Below, in pieces: positions 22,031-31,211 of a stretch of DNA of 61,805 bases. Where the stretch lies: positions 1 to 61,805 of the forward strand of contig SVME01000002.1 in the NCBI GenBank assembly GCA_015067605.1. The letters are read 5' to 3'. The notes beneath the pieces are model-generated. The model did not search any database and was not told where the DNA came from. It saw only the letters and a program-made list of their open reading frames with translations. Each line of letters begins with the position of its first letter. Position 1 is the first letter of the stretch. The position numbers and the translations under genes were made by a program. Source of the stretch: Oscillospiraceae bacterium (GTDB lineage: Bacteria > Bacillota > Clostridia > Oscillospirales > Oscillospiraceae).

Positions 22031-23221
22031 ATGCTGCAAGGAAAGACGATTCTGCTGGGCGTGTCCGGCGGCATCGCTGCATATAAGGCTGCATCGCTGG
22101 CATCGTTGCTGGTAAAGCAAGGGGCTACGGTAGAAGTTGTCATGACCGAAAACGCCACAAAATTTATCACACCCCTGACCTTCGAGCAGTTGACCGGCCG
22201 CCGGGTCATGGTGGATACCTTCGACCGGAACTATACTCATCAGGTGGAGCATATCTCTCTGGCGGAGCGGACGGATTTGATTATCATCGCACCAGCTACC
22301 GCCAATGTTTGCGCCAAGCTGGCACATGGTTTGGCGGACGATATGCTAACAACCACCGTTTTGGCCTGCAAGTGCCCAAAGCTGATTGCCCCCTCCATGA
22401 ACACCAACATGTATGAAAATCCAGTAACGCAGGATAATCTTCAAATTCTCCGCCGTTATGGTTGGGAAATCATCGAACCGGCCAGCGGACGACTGGCCTG
22501 CGGTGCAGTGGGCAAGGGAAAGCTTCCGGAGCCGGAGCAAATTCTGGAGCATATTCTGTACCAAATTGCCTGCGATAAGGATTTTGCCGGCAAAAAGGTT
22601 CTGGTCACCGCCGGCCCGACGCAGGAAGCGCTGGATCCGGTGCGATACCTGACCAACCACTCTACCGGCAAGATGGGCTACGCCATTGCCAAAGCCGCCA
22701 TGCTCCGTGGTGCGCAGGTCACGCTGATTTCCGGCCCCACCGACATCCAGCCTCCACCCTTTGTCAGGGTGATTAACGTAGTGTCCGCTCGGGATATGTT
22801 TGATACTGTTGCCCGCTGCGCCCCCGAGGCGGATTTCATATTCAAAGCGGCTGCGGTTGCTGACTACACCCCTACAGCGTATCAGGACAACAAGATGAAG
22901 AAATCCGATGGTGCCCTGTCTATTCCCCTCTCCCGCACGCAGGATATTTTGAAGTATCTTGGCACTACCCGAAAAAAAGGACAAATCATCTGTGGTTTCT
23001 CTATGGAAACGGAGAACATGGTGGAAAACAGTCGCGAAAAGTTGCTGAAAAAGAATATTGACATGATATGTGCTAACAATTTAAAACAACCGGGAGCAGG
23101 CTTCGGCGTAGATACCAACGTCATCACCATCATCACCCCCACAGATACGCAGCAGCTCCCCCTCCAAAGCAAAGATGCCGTAGCCTCGGCCATTCTTGAC
23201 AAAGCAATCTCTCTGATATAA
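22031..23221 (+). CDS. coaBC: bifunctional phosphopantothenoylcysteine decarboxylase/synthetase
   Basis: 396 aa, typical length. CoaC flavoprotein half (1-180): GVSGGIAAYKAASLAS, the active His in YTHQVEHISLA, PxMNxxM in APSMNTNMYENP, and the catalytic Cys in GRLACGAVGKG. CoaB half (190-396): VLVTAGPTQEALDPVRYLTNHSTGKMGYAIA. It converts 4'-phosphopantothenate and cysteine to 4'-phosphopantetheine. Divergent from panT-coaX, so uptake and first steps of CoA synthesis are grouped. Confidence 0.96.
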   Translation: MLQGKTILLGVSGGIAAYKAASLASLLVKQGATVEVVMTENATKFITPLTFEQLTGRRVMVDTFDRNYTHQVEHISLAERTDLIIIAPATANVCAKLAHGLADDMLTTTVLACKCPKLIAPSMNTNMYENPVTQDNLQILRRYGWEIIEPASGRLACGAVGKGKLPEPEQILEHILYQIACDKDFAGKKVLVTAGPTQEALDPVRYLTNHSTGKMGYAIAKAAMLRGAQVTLISGPTDIQPPPFVRVINVVSARDMFDTVARCAPEADFIFKAAAVADYTPTAYQDNKMKKSDGALSIPLSRTQDILKYLGTTRKKGQIICGFSMETENMVENSREKLLKKNIDMICANNLKQPGAGFGVDTNVITIITPTDTQQLPLQSKDAVASAILDKAISLI

Positions 23222-23225
23222 ATAA

Positions 23226-23255
23226 TACAGGCGGTTCAAAAGCGAACCGCCTGTA
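23226..23255. terminator. bidirectional terminator coaBC / amylase
   Basis: TACAGGCGGTTC-AAAAGC-GAACCGCCTGTA: a 12-bp perfect stem flanked by AT-rich runs, between the convergent coaBC and amylase genes. Confidence 0.85.
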
Positions 23256-23264
23256 TATTATTTA

Positions 23265-25331
23265 TCACTGTTTTTTCTTAATAATCACAAATGCAACCGC
23301 ACCAGCCGCAACAACAACCACGGCGACAATGATCCAAACAATGGGGCTGATTCCATCAGGCTCATTCTTACCTGTATTCTTTTCAGTTTCGGTGGTGCTG
23401 TCGGATTTGGTATCTTCCGTGGGCTGGGTATTCACCGTACCCTCATCCTCAGGCTTTTCGGTATCTGGCTTCTCTGTATCATCGGGCGTATCGGGAGTCA
23501 CGGGCTCATCTGGCTTCTCGATTTCGCCGTAGGTGCTCCACTCACCGGTAGCATAATCATACAGATTCTGACCGGTAGACTCTGCGGGCAGGGACAAATC
23601 ATCGGTCTGAGTGCCGTTGGTGTCATTAAAGATAATATTGGGGATGTCAACAGGCACCACGCAGGAATAAATATCACCCTCCACATGAGTCATGGGATTG
23701 CCAGGCCAGGCGTTGGTGTAGATATCCACGGCATCATACCAAGAATAGAAGTTGACGGTGTTCCACTTTCCGGTATTGGCAAAGTACACCGTTCTCTCAG
23801 AGGTCAGCACAGCGCCGCAAGCGCAGGTACGATTGTCGTCGTAGCTATGGCCCACATTGGCACGGCAGGCGGTGCAATAGCCATCCGCATCATGCTGGGC
23901 ATGGGCACAGCTCTCGCACTGGTAAACCACAGCGATACCGGTGCTGCCGATGGAGCCGGAAATCTTGCCGTTGGCAACGGTGAAGGTGTTGCCGGTAATC
24001 TGGTCGGTGTAGGTACCATCAGCCATTGCATGAGCAGTTACATTGACCTCAGCCTCTGCGCCCTTGCAGTTGACCAGTACCACACCAGCGTTGCCACGCT
24101 CCACATAAGCGATATCGCCCTCGTTAGCAACATACTCCGGCTGGCCGATGAAGCTGGTATGGAACTTGTTGGCCGCAGCTACCTCAGGATAGCCCCAAGC
24201 CGTATCGGAGGCTGCACCAAGTAGCTGGGAGATATTGGCCGGACGAGCCAGATACAGGCTCATCGCATCCGCACGGGCAGCAATCAGCGCCCAAGTCTTG
24301 TTGATATTATTCTCGGAAACATCGGCAGTGGAGCCATCCGCATAGGTATCGTGGGACTCTGCCCACAGCACCAGCTGGGATGCGTCATCGCTCTTGCGAT
24401 AATTTGCAAAGAACCCGCTGGCAGAGCCGCCGGAAATGGCACCCAGAGCGCTGGCGCTCCAGATATTGTCGGTGACGCTCATGTACTTGGTGTAAGCACC
24501 AACACCGCCGTTACCGGCAGTATCATCCAGCAGCTCACCGTAGCAGTACAGCTCAATGCCACGGCTGGACTGGGCATACTCGGTGGCACCGTTGATAACG
24601 GTGGGCCAGAAATCGCTGGCCAAATCTCCATCTTCAGGGGTTTCGATGTGCTTGGCAGCGTCAAAACGGAAGCCATCGGCACCGGCATCAATACACTCCT
24701 TCAGATACTCCAGTACATAATTCTGAACCTTCTTATTGGCAGTGTTCAAATCTGGCAGACCGGCCATGCAATACTGGGTCACTTCCAGCCGGCTGCTGTA
24801 ATTGGAGGTGTTTTTATTCACATCATGCCAGCAGCTGGCATCATCCCGCAGGTCGGCAACAATAGTGGAAGCCAGACCATTCGTACCGGTTTCGGTGTTA
24901 CCCATGTGGTTTGCGACAACGTCAACAATAACCTTGATGCCATACTCATGTGCAGTCTTGCACATACTCTGGAACTCAGTTTTGGTACCCAGAGCGCTGC
25001 TTTCGCTGTTTTCAATACGAAAATCCGCCGGCTGATAGTACACCCACCAGTCGTTGGAGGGGTAGCCCGCAGTGGCCTGTTTCGCCTTCTGGATGGGCGA
25101 GGTCTGGATGGAAGTGTAGCCAAGACTGGCGATAATCTCCATATTGGCCTCGATTTCTTCGAAAGACCAGTTCCAGCAATGCAAGGTCACGCCATCCTGA
25201 ATACTGATATCTAAAGTATCCTCAGCTTCTGGGGCTGCGAACACCTGCGCAGTAGGCAGGAAAACCAGCACCGTAGCCAGCAAGGAAAGCATCAAAAGCA
25301 ATGCGATAGGTTTGCGTAATCTCATTTTCAT
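23265..25331 (-). CDS. cell-surface GH13 alpha-amylase with CBM26 and C-terminal membrane anchor
   Basis: 688 aa from MKMRLRKPIALLL (signal peptide to about 32). GH13 catalytic barrel: region I DVVANHM, nucleophile D224 in GFRFDAAKH, acid/base E266 in CYGELL, and H327-D328 in AESHD. A Cys-rich linker follows (CAHAQHDADGYCTACRANVGHSY). Then a CBM26-like starch-binding module (TVYFANTGKWNTVNFYSW ... AWPGNPM ... IIFNDTNGTQ), a Pro/Thr/Glu wall spacer (EPVTPDTPDDTEKP) and a C-terminal TM with KKKQ. It should hydrolyse alpha-1,4-glucan outside the cell while tethered to the membrane. Paralogue of the amylase at 59033. Confidence 0.93.
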   Translation of the reverse strand: MKMRLRKPIALLLMLSLLATVLVFLPTAQVFAAPEAEDTLDISIQDGVTLHCWNWSFEEIEANMEIIASLGYTSIQTSPIQKAKQATAGYPSNDWWVYYQPADFRIENSESSALGTKTEFQSMCKTAHEYGIKVIVDVVANHMGNTETGTNGLASTIVADLRDDASCWHDVNKNTSNYSSRLEVTQYCMAGLPDLNTANKKVQNYVLEYLKECIDAGADGFRFDAAKHIETPEDGDLASDFWPTVINGATEYAQSSRGIELYCYGELLDDTAGNGGVGAYTKYMSVTDNIWSASALGAISGGSASGFFANYRKSDDASQLVLWAESHDTYADGSTADVSENNINKTWALIAARADAMSLYLARPANISQLLGAASDTAWGYPEVAAANKFHTSFIGQPEYVANEGDIAYVERGNAGVVLVNCKGAEAEVNVTAHAMADGTYTDQITGNTFTVANGKISGSIGSTGIAVVYQCESCAHAQHDADGYCTACRANVGHSYDDNRTCACGAVLTSERTVYFANTGKWNTVNFYSWYDAVDIYTNAWPGNPMTHVEGDIYSCVVPVDIPNIIFNDTNGTQTDDLSLPAESTGQNLYDYATGEWSTYGEIEKPDEPVTPDTPDDTEKPDTEKPEDEGTVNTQPTEDTKSDSTTETEKNTGKNEPDGISPIVWIIVAVVVVAAGAVAFVIIKKKQ

Positions 25332-25405
25332 AATCGTCCTCCTTATTTTGATTATACGCTTGTCATTATAGCAGAGTTTTCCTGATTTGTCCAGAAAATA
25401 TGTAA

Positions 25406-25431
25406 AACAGGGGCACAACACCGCCCCTGTT
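25406..25431 (-). terminator. terminator after HprK-like gene
   Basis: Minus strand AACAGGGGC-GGTGTTGT-GCCCCTGTT then TTAC, 3 bp after the stop codon. Confidence 0.7.
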
Positions 25432-25433
25432 CA

Positions 25434-26303
25434 TCATATCATATTCAATGCATTTTCCAGTGCGACCACTGCAGACTCATCCGGCGTACAAGCAAGGAAA
25501 AAAACCGGTATATTTTCAACAATGGCACTGACAGTATCGGTGCTAAGCGTCACATCTTCCCGATTCCAGACATTGATACTGCACCCTTCCCAGATACGCC
25601 GGAATGCATTCACGCCCATCAGCGGCTGAATTTCCGTAACCGGATTCTGATTTAAGTACACGATAGCAGCCAACGGCAGAGTTTGATCCTTGCATACACC
25701 GGAGCTGCCGGAAAAGGGCACCCCCATCGCCTGAATGCCCCGCTCAGTCACCATAATCGCAGAGCGATCTCCATTAATCAGCTCTGCCCCACGATATCGG
25801 CACCACAGCTCCGCCTGCGTAGACTTTCCCGTACCGGAAGGAGCGGTAAATAAGATGGCCTTACTGCCATAGCGAATATAGGAGGCATGAAGTAAGATGC
25901 CTCGATTGGTGGCAATGATGTGCTCAGCCTCCATGGCATTGAGTACCAGTCTGGCCGTGATAGATTCCCGAATAGAATCCTCCCGAATCTGAACATGACT
26001 GTAATTTCCCTTGCGGGCAATCCGAATATAGGCACCATCCAGCGAATCGGACACCGTTCCCTCGTAACGAACGCTGGTATCCCCCGAAACATAAATTTTC
26101 TTGGTCTGCTCAGAATAAACCAGCTCGCCGTCAGCATTTGACAATCGGGGTACAATGGCAAATTCCAATGTAATATCCCACGGCGAGGGATTCACCGCAT
26201 ACATCCTCAATGCACTGTCATTGCAGTCCATCCGGTTTTTCGGCCCGATGACCCTTATGATTCGACCGGCCAGCCGGTAAAACAATTCCGTCATATCACT
26301 CAC
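25434..26303 (-). CDS. HPr-kinase/PEPCK-fold P-loop protein
   Basis: 289 aa. The N-terminal 130 residues are beta-rich and unassigned. Residues about 145-289 are the HprK/PEPCK-like kinase core: LLHASYIRYGSKAILF, P-loop TAPSGTGKSTQAELW, then AELINGDRSAI, VPFSGSSG and LPLAAIVYLNQNP. Real HprK (about 310 aa) phosphorylates HPr Ser46; this one lacks the HprK N-terminal domain and its ...GHHF motifs. Similar stand-alone proteins occur in RiPP clusters, but no precursor peptide is seen. GTG start overlaps the previous stop; an ATG three codons later is an alternative. Confidence 0.7.
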   Translation of the reverse strand: MSDMTELFYRLAGRIIRVIGPKNRMDCNDSALRMYAVNPSPWDITLEFAIVPRLSNADGELVYSEQTKKIYVSGDTSVRYEGTVSDSLDGAYIRIARKGNYSHVQIREDSIRESITARLVLNAMEAEHIIATNRGILLHASYIRYGSKAILFTAPSGTGKSTQAELWCRYRGAELINGDRSAIMVTERGIQAMGVPFSGSSGVCKDQTLPLAAIVYLNQNPVTEIQPLMGVNAFRRIWEGCSINVWNREDVTLSTDTVSAIVENIPVFFLACTPDESAVVALENALNMI

Positions 26304-27064
26304 CCGTAGTTAATCATCAAGAGGCGGCTTCCTTTTTCGTGGTAGTGGGAGGCAGGAAGTGACTTGGACTCCCCTGCTTTCAAGCCTCCCTCCACCTTGA
26401 TTCGATAAGTAATGCCACCATAAAACAAATCAGAGGAGCAATTCTTGTAATAGATATAAATATCTCCGGTAATATCCTTGTCAGTAATGTTCTTGATGGT
26501 GATTGTATTCGTAACACTGGTAACGCTAAAAATATCCGGACGCATACTCATAGGCTCATCAAAGAAAACTACATCTTTCATTTCAATGGACTGATATTTT
26601 TCTTCCGGCAAGGGCTTTTTATTCTGTTCCAGCAGTACAACCGATCCACCCGCCGGCAGATTGGTAATCTGGAATTGGGCGGTAAAGTCCTTATAGGCCA
26701 CATGGATACGGGCAAGTTGAATATCCTGCACGTTGGTGTTCTTGACAATCAGCATCATCACGTCGGAAATCTGCGAATTGGATCCATCCTCCATGTACTT
26801 ACCGGAGTAGGAACGCATATCCGTAATGATAAGGCCCTGATTGAGCACGATTTCATCAAAATCATCTGGCTGTGTCACATAATCAGAGTTGCTAAGAGTA
26901 TTGGCTGTGGGGGTAGTGGTATTACCGGCATCCTCACTGCGGAGAATCTCAATGCTGAGATAAACAATGCCGGCAATCACAGCCGCAGCGATAAAAAAGA
27001 TTACCACCCAGACCCAGGGCTTGCGCAACAAATCCGGTGATTTTTTCTTTTGTTTTTTAGCCAT
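26300..27064 (-). CDS. membrane-anchored extracytoplasmic protein, unknown
   Basis: 254 aa. A very basic start (MAKKQKKKSPDLLRKP), then one TM (WVWVVIFFIAAAVIAGIVYLSI), then about 205 extracellular residues. The outer part has beta-strand patterns of an Ig-like or transport-associated fold (DVMMLIVKNTNVQDIQLARIHVAYKD, NTITIKNITDKDITGDIYIYYKN). It overlaps the HprK-like gene by 4 bp, so the two are co-translated and may act together across the membrane. No family recognised. Confidence 0.65.
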   Translation of the reverse strand: MAKKQKKKSPDLLRKPWVWVVIFFIAAAVIAGIVYLSIEILRSEDAGNTTTPTANTLSNSDYVTQPDDFDEIVLNQGLIITDMRSYSGKYMEDGSNSQISDVMMLIVKNTNVQDIQLARIHVAYKDFTAQFQITNLPAGGSVVLLEQNKKPLPEEKYQSIEMKDVVFFDEPMSMRPDIFSVTSVTNTITIKNITDKDITGDIYIYYKNCSSDLFYGGITYRIKVEGGLKAGESKSLPASHYHEKGSRLLMINYG

Positions 27065-27150
27065 GATATATTCTCCATGTAAAAAAGTAATGCGTTAATT
27101 ATATAAACTTTACACAGGATTTTCAAGCAAAATTTTCGTTGGATATGATT

Positions 27151-27178
27151 GAACTGCCCTGCAGATGCAGGGCAGTTC
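27151..27178 (-). terminator. hairpin after GH25 giant protein gene
   Basis: GAACTGCCCTGCAGATGCAGGGCAGTTC is a perfect palindromic stem, 8 bp beyond the stop at 27186. The U-tract is weak. Confidence 0.6.
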
Positions 27179-27185
27179 ACGAAAC

Positions 27186-30100
27186 TCATTTTTGCAGGGA
27201 TGCGAAATAGGCTTTTGCGTAGTAGCCATAAACGGCTGTGCGGGCCGCAAGGCTGTTCGGATCGTTGGATTCCTTAGCAGCAGCTTGCTTGCAATATTGC
27301 CCCAAAGAATAGCAAATAACTCCGGTGCAATAGTTTACGCCACCGCTTTGATATACAACGGAAATAAACACCGGCTGATCCACTTGTTTGGCAGCGATTC
27401 CGGTGATTTCGGTGGTAAAGATGTCATCTCCATCATCAGCCATGATAACGATTTTAGAAGCATTGTGCTTAGAAAGCTGCGACGCATTGTTATACCGATC
27501 CAGACTCCAGCAATACAGGGTCACATCGCCATCCGGCAAGTGGGTTGGATCAACATAGAAATTGATAGCAAACGCGCCTTCAAAGGAAACGGTCGGATAG
27601 AATTGGTCAAATCCGCCTTTTTTCGGGAAATTATAGCCCTTGAACGAATCCACAGTGACAAGAGGCGCAACCATCGAAGCGTCATACGCATCCACAAAGC
27701 CTCGCTGCTCTGCGGTTAAACCGCTGTTCATTAAATCATATGGCTTATAGTTGAAGTATGTCTGCGCAGCCGCACCATAATCCAGCATTGCTACACACAG
27801 AGCACGAATTTCCGGAGAAGCGGTTTCATTTTTAGCGATGCTAAGAGCATAAGACTTGGGACTGGTGGAGTACATACTGCTGTAAACCACCGTTCCATCG
27901 CTCAGCTTGGCATAGATTTTGAAGTAAACCAAATCACCCAGCTTCTTTGCGGGAATTCCCTGGGTGTGGACCATATATTTCCCGCCTTCGTAAGCAGCTC
28001 CGGGAATTACCGTTTCGGCGGTTTCAAGGGTTCCTTCAGACCGCGGGGATGACCACGTAAGCAATCCCATCTGCGCAAGGGTGACCTCACTGCTATCAGA
28101 TACGGTGAAATAGATGTTCATCTGAACTTGTCCCTCAAAGGATACCGTCGGGTAGCTGGGAGCGATGGTGGGCGTAGGCAGTGTTTTTCCACAAACAATA
28201 CAAACGCGATTGACGTAGCTGTGCTCCACCTGTTCTGCACATTTTTCACAAACGCCATCGGTGTTATGGCTTGTGTGCATACAGATATCCGTTTCTCCAC
28301 AAATAGAACACACGCCGTCTATAAAGCTGTGATTCCCCAGCAGTGCCCCGTTGTTTCGATAAACGGTTCTGGATTCAACCTGTCTGGAAGCGGAGGATGT
28401 CGCCGGCTCTGCAGACCAATCGGTCCAAGGTGTCCAACCCTCATAGGAATAGGATGCCCGATAGGTGGTATAATCCTGTGCATAAACCGGGATATAGTAC
28501 CACCACCAGCTATCTTTGCAGGCAGAACCATAGCTGTGCGTGATGCTACCGTCGGAGGCAGGCGTCAGAGCGGTGGGATCTAAGGTCTGCGAATCCAGAT
28601 AGTAGCCATGGAATGTGTTATGGGTGCTGTCCTTGGTGGCAGAGGTGGTGCGGTTTATGGGGCCTGCTGTATAGGAGTTGCGGCACCAGTGATAATACAC
28701 ATATCCAACAAGGCGACTCTCCCCTGCCACGGTTTTCTCGGAAGTAGTCTCGACAGAGCTTTTGGGCGCTTGATTGTACTTGCTGTACAGGCTGTTGGAG
28801 GTGTCAAAGCCTGTGGGCCAATTCTTGACATATTGAACTGTGCCGGTGCCGATCTGAGCCCATTCCTTTCCGATGGCAGTAAATCCGTCGGGAACGGTGG
28901 TCTGGCCTGAAAGGGAAACAAAATCACGGTAGCGATACTCAACCCTCGTTTCCAGCAGCGCCTCGTCTGCATCTTCGGGCTTCGTTTCTGTCCATAAATC
29001 ATCCGGATCTGTAGCATAAATGCTGTATTTGTCACCACATTGGATGCAGGTATAGCTAATTTTTGCGTAATCCCGACAGTTCGCAGGAATATTGGTGCTA
29101 ACATAGCTGTGACCCGTGGCCTTGATGACCGTTTGTGCCGTCAAAACCAGCCCGCATTTGGAGCAGTGACTGCCATCGGTCAGGCCATCGGCAGTGCAGG
29201 TGGCGTCACGCCCTGGATCCACCACCACGTTGTGGTCACAAGCCACTGTGGCGGGGGGCTCTACCGATGCGTTCCCTACTGTAAACGGCTTCGTCCAAAG
29301 CACTACGTTTTCCGTTTTGCTGACAAGTGTGCCATTACTTACATAGTAGTTGGTCGCATCCACGGACAGCTCATAGGTGTAGTAACCCACTGGCAAATTG
29401 CTAAAAATCAGATTGTCGCAAACCTTACTGTAATGCAGGCAATACTCCTTGCTGTTAGGCGAGTCGGAGCTGGTCATCAGTGGCGAGGAAAGCGTGTCCT
29501 CCTCGGCGTAGACCTTGGCGTTGATCTTACCCAGATTATTGTATTTTGACGCCAACCTGCCGTTGAGAGAATACCCACTCTTCAACGCCAAATCTGCCAT
29601 AGTCGGATCTATAACAGATATGTCATCAAAGCGGTGGTTGGTAACAGTAACATAGCCAGCATCGATATATCCGGTTGTACCGTTTCGGTCAACCTGATAC
29701 CAGTAATTGCCGTAGGTATTTTTGTAAACACCGGTCACATGTAGCTGAGTGCCCGCATTCAGCGTTTCCAAAACAGAGTGATTTGTGCTGGGATACTGCC
29801 GCAGATTCACGTTGGAATCAAGCGTCACATCCAGATTGGCCGGATAATAATCGCAGCTGCCAAGATAACTTTTGTCCGTATTTTTTCCGGGAAACTCGCC
29901 ATAATAGTAATTGCAGTCCACATCGCCGCTGATTCCGGAGAAGGAGCCGGTCCAAGAGTATTGCCAAACGGTAAGACCCTTGGCATAGGAACAGCTGTTC
30001 ACGTTGACATTCGCTACCCACTTAGGCATCGTGCTGTAATAGCTGCCGCCAAAATAGGAATTATACCAGCTCAAGAAAGTATATAGTCCCGGTTCATAGC

Positions 30101-31184
30101 CTGCATCTCTGATGGTATCGCAAAATGCTTTGACGATATTCTGCAAAGCGGTCGCACCAAGAGATGCCTGTGAGCTATCCTCAATATCGAAGAACACCGG
30201 TAAATCCACATCGTAGTTTTTCAAAACGGAAATAACAAATTCCGCCTCTGCCACCGCTTCCGCTTCATTTACGGCATAGGAGTACAGATACACACCAAAA
30301 GGCACGCCATTGGCATTACAGCCGGACGCATAGTTCTTGAACTGAGAGTCAATGGATGTGGAGTAGCCAATGCGAAGAATGGCAAAATCAATCTGGGGAG
30401 CAACGGCCGCCCAATTGATGTTCCCCTGCCAAAAGCTTACGTCGATTCCCTTGGCAACCACAGGATTAGGAGCGCTGGGGTTGGTGATGATCAGAGGCTT
30501 ATTGTCCAGCACCACCAGCTGCGTATGGGACTGCAAGCTGCCGGAATCGTCAATGTAGTAGCTGATGGCCTCAACACTCAGCAGAAACGTGTAGGAGCCT
30601 GCTGCCAAATCGCTGAATATCAAATTCTCGTCCAGCTTACTGCCGGTAATATTGTAGGATTTCCCGTTAACGGTATCGGAGGAAACAATGGCCGGAGCGG
30701 CGGTAATATTGGAGCTGTAATGAACAGCAGCAGTAACCACTCCCAGCTTGTTCACAGAGGAGGAAATCTTGCCGCCCAAAGGGAAACCTGCTTTATAACC
30801 CAAAGCCGCCGGAGTCATCAAATCGGAACCGGTCACATCGCCAGTCAGATGCTCGACCATCGTAGCCGCAGTTGCTTCGACGTAAAGGGTCATCCGGTAA
30901 TAGGAAACCTCATACCAGTAAACTCCCTGCGCATCCAGATGCAAGGCGTTTACAGTCAGCATAGTTCCCTCAGGCAAAGTATACTTCACCTCCGCTGACG
31001 AAAGAGGGGTTTGCTTTAAACCGGCTACCCGTGTGGTTTTGACGCGAAGGCTGGACTCATAGCTGGCGACAATGCCGGTGGGGGCTGTGGCGGCGTTAGA
31101 ATCCGCCACAGGCCCCAAATACATCATCGATGCCAGCATGACCAGCGAAAGCGTTAAAGACAGAATCCGTTTTAGTTGCTTCAT
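27186..31184 (-). CDS. giant secreted GH25 muramidase with SH3, Cys-rich and repeat modules
   Basis: 1332 aa, signal peptide to about 32. In order: an SH3-like module (about 40-110); GH25 lysozyme (about 243-430: GIDVSFWQGNINW, DFAILRIGYS, the catalytic Asp-Glu pair in PVFFDIED, DVDCNYYYG); a bacterial SH3 (NVNLRQYPSTNHSVLETL); CxxC modules (SHCSKCGLVL, CIQCGDKYS); a Trp/Tyr-rich module (CKDSWWWYYIPVY, WTPWTDWS); further CxxC units (GVCSICG, VCEKCA, VCIVCG). The C-terminus has two PTVSFEG modules. It probably cleaves peptidoglycan glycan strands or tethers to wall. Shares all non-catalytic modules with the next gene, a paralogue. Site AAAGGGCG precedes the ATG. Confidence 0.9.
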   Translation of the reverse strand: MKQLKRILSLTLSLVMLASMMYLGPVADSNAATAPTGIVASYESSLRVKTTRVAGLKQTPLSSAEVKYTLPEGTMLTVNALHLDAQGVYWYEVSYYRMTLYVEATAATMVEHLTGDVTGSDLMTPAALGYKAGFPLGGKISSSVNKLGVVTAAVHYSSNITAAPAIVSSDTVNGKSYNITGSKLDENLIFSDLAAGSYTFLLSVEAISYYIDDSGSLQSHTQLVVLDNKPLIITNPSAPNPVVAKGIDVSFWQGNINWAAVAPQIDFAILRIGYSTSIDSQFKNYASGCNANGVPFGVYLYSYAVNEAEAVAEAEFVISVLKNYDVDLPVFFDIEDSSQASLGATALQNIVKAFCDTIRDAGYEPGLYTFLSWYNSYFGGSYYSTMPKWVANVNVNSCSYAKGLTVWQYSWTGSFSGISGDVDCNYYYGEFPGKNTDKSYLGSCDYYPANLDVTLDSNVNLRQYPSTNHSVLETLNAGTQLHVTGVYKNTYGNYWYQVDRNGTTGYIDAGYVTVTNHRFDDISVIDPTMADLALKSGYSLNGRLASKYNNLGKINAKVYAEEDTLSSPLMTSSDSPNSKEYCLHYSKVCDNLIFSNLPVGYYTYELSVDATNYYVSNGTLVSKTENVVLWTKPFTVGNASVEPPATVACDHNVVVDPGRDATCTADGLTDGSHCSKCGLVLTAQTVIKATGHSYVSTNIPANCRDYAKISYTCIQCGDKYSIYATDPDDLWTETKPEDADEALLETRVEYRYRDFVSLSGQTTVPDGFTAIGKEWAQIGTGTVQYVKNWPTGFDTSNSLYSKYNQAPKSSVETTSEKTVAGESRLVGYVYYHWCRNSYTAGPINRTTSATKDSTHNTFHGYYLDSQTLDPTALTPASDGSITHSYGSACKDSWWWYYIPVYAQDYTTYRASYSYEGWTPWTDWSAEPATSSASRQVESRTVYRNNGALLGNHSFIDGVCSICGETDICMHTSHNTDGVCEKCAEQVEHSYVNRVCIVCGKTLPTPTIAPSYPTVSFEGQVQMNIYFTVSDSSEVTLAQMGLLTWSSPRSEGTLETAETVIPGAAYEGGKYMVHTQGIPAKKLGDLVYFKIYAKLSDGTVVYSSMYSTSPKSYALSIAKNETASPEIRALCVAMLDYGAAAQTYFNYKPYDLMNSGLTAEQRGFVDAYDASMVAPLVTVDSFKGYNFPKKGGFDQFYPTVSFEGAFAINFYVDPTHLPDGDVTLYCWSLDRYNNASQLSKHNASKIVIMADDGDDIFTTEITGIAAKQVDQPVFISVVYQSGGVNYCTGVICYSLGQYCKQAAAKESNDPNSLAARTAVYGYYAKAYFASLQK

Positions 31185-31211
31185 GTTGTATCGCCCTTTC
31201 TGGAACAGGAA

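Noticed and set aside
25434-27064. RiPP/lasso peptide cluster
   Set aside because: The HprK-like protein alone is not enough; no precursor, leader peptidase, PqqD or cyclase gene is nearby.
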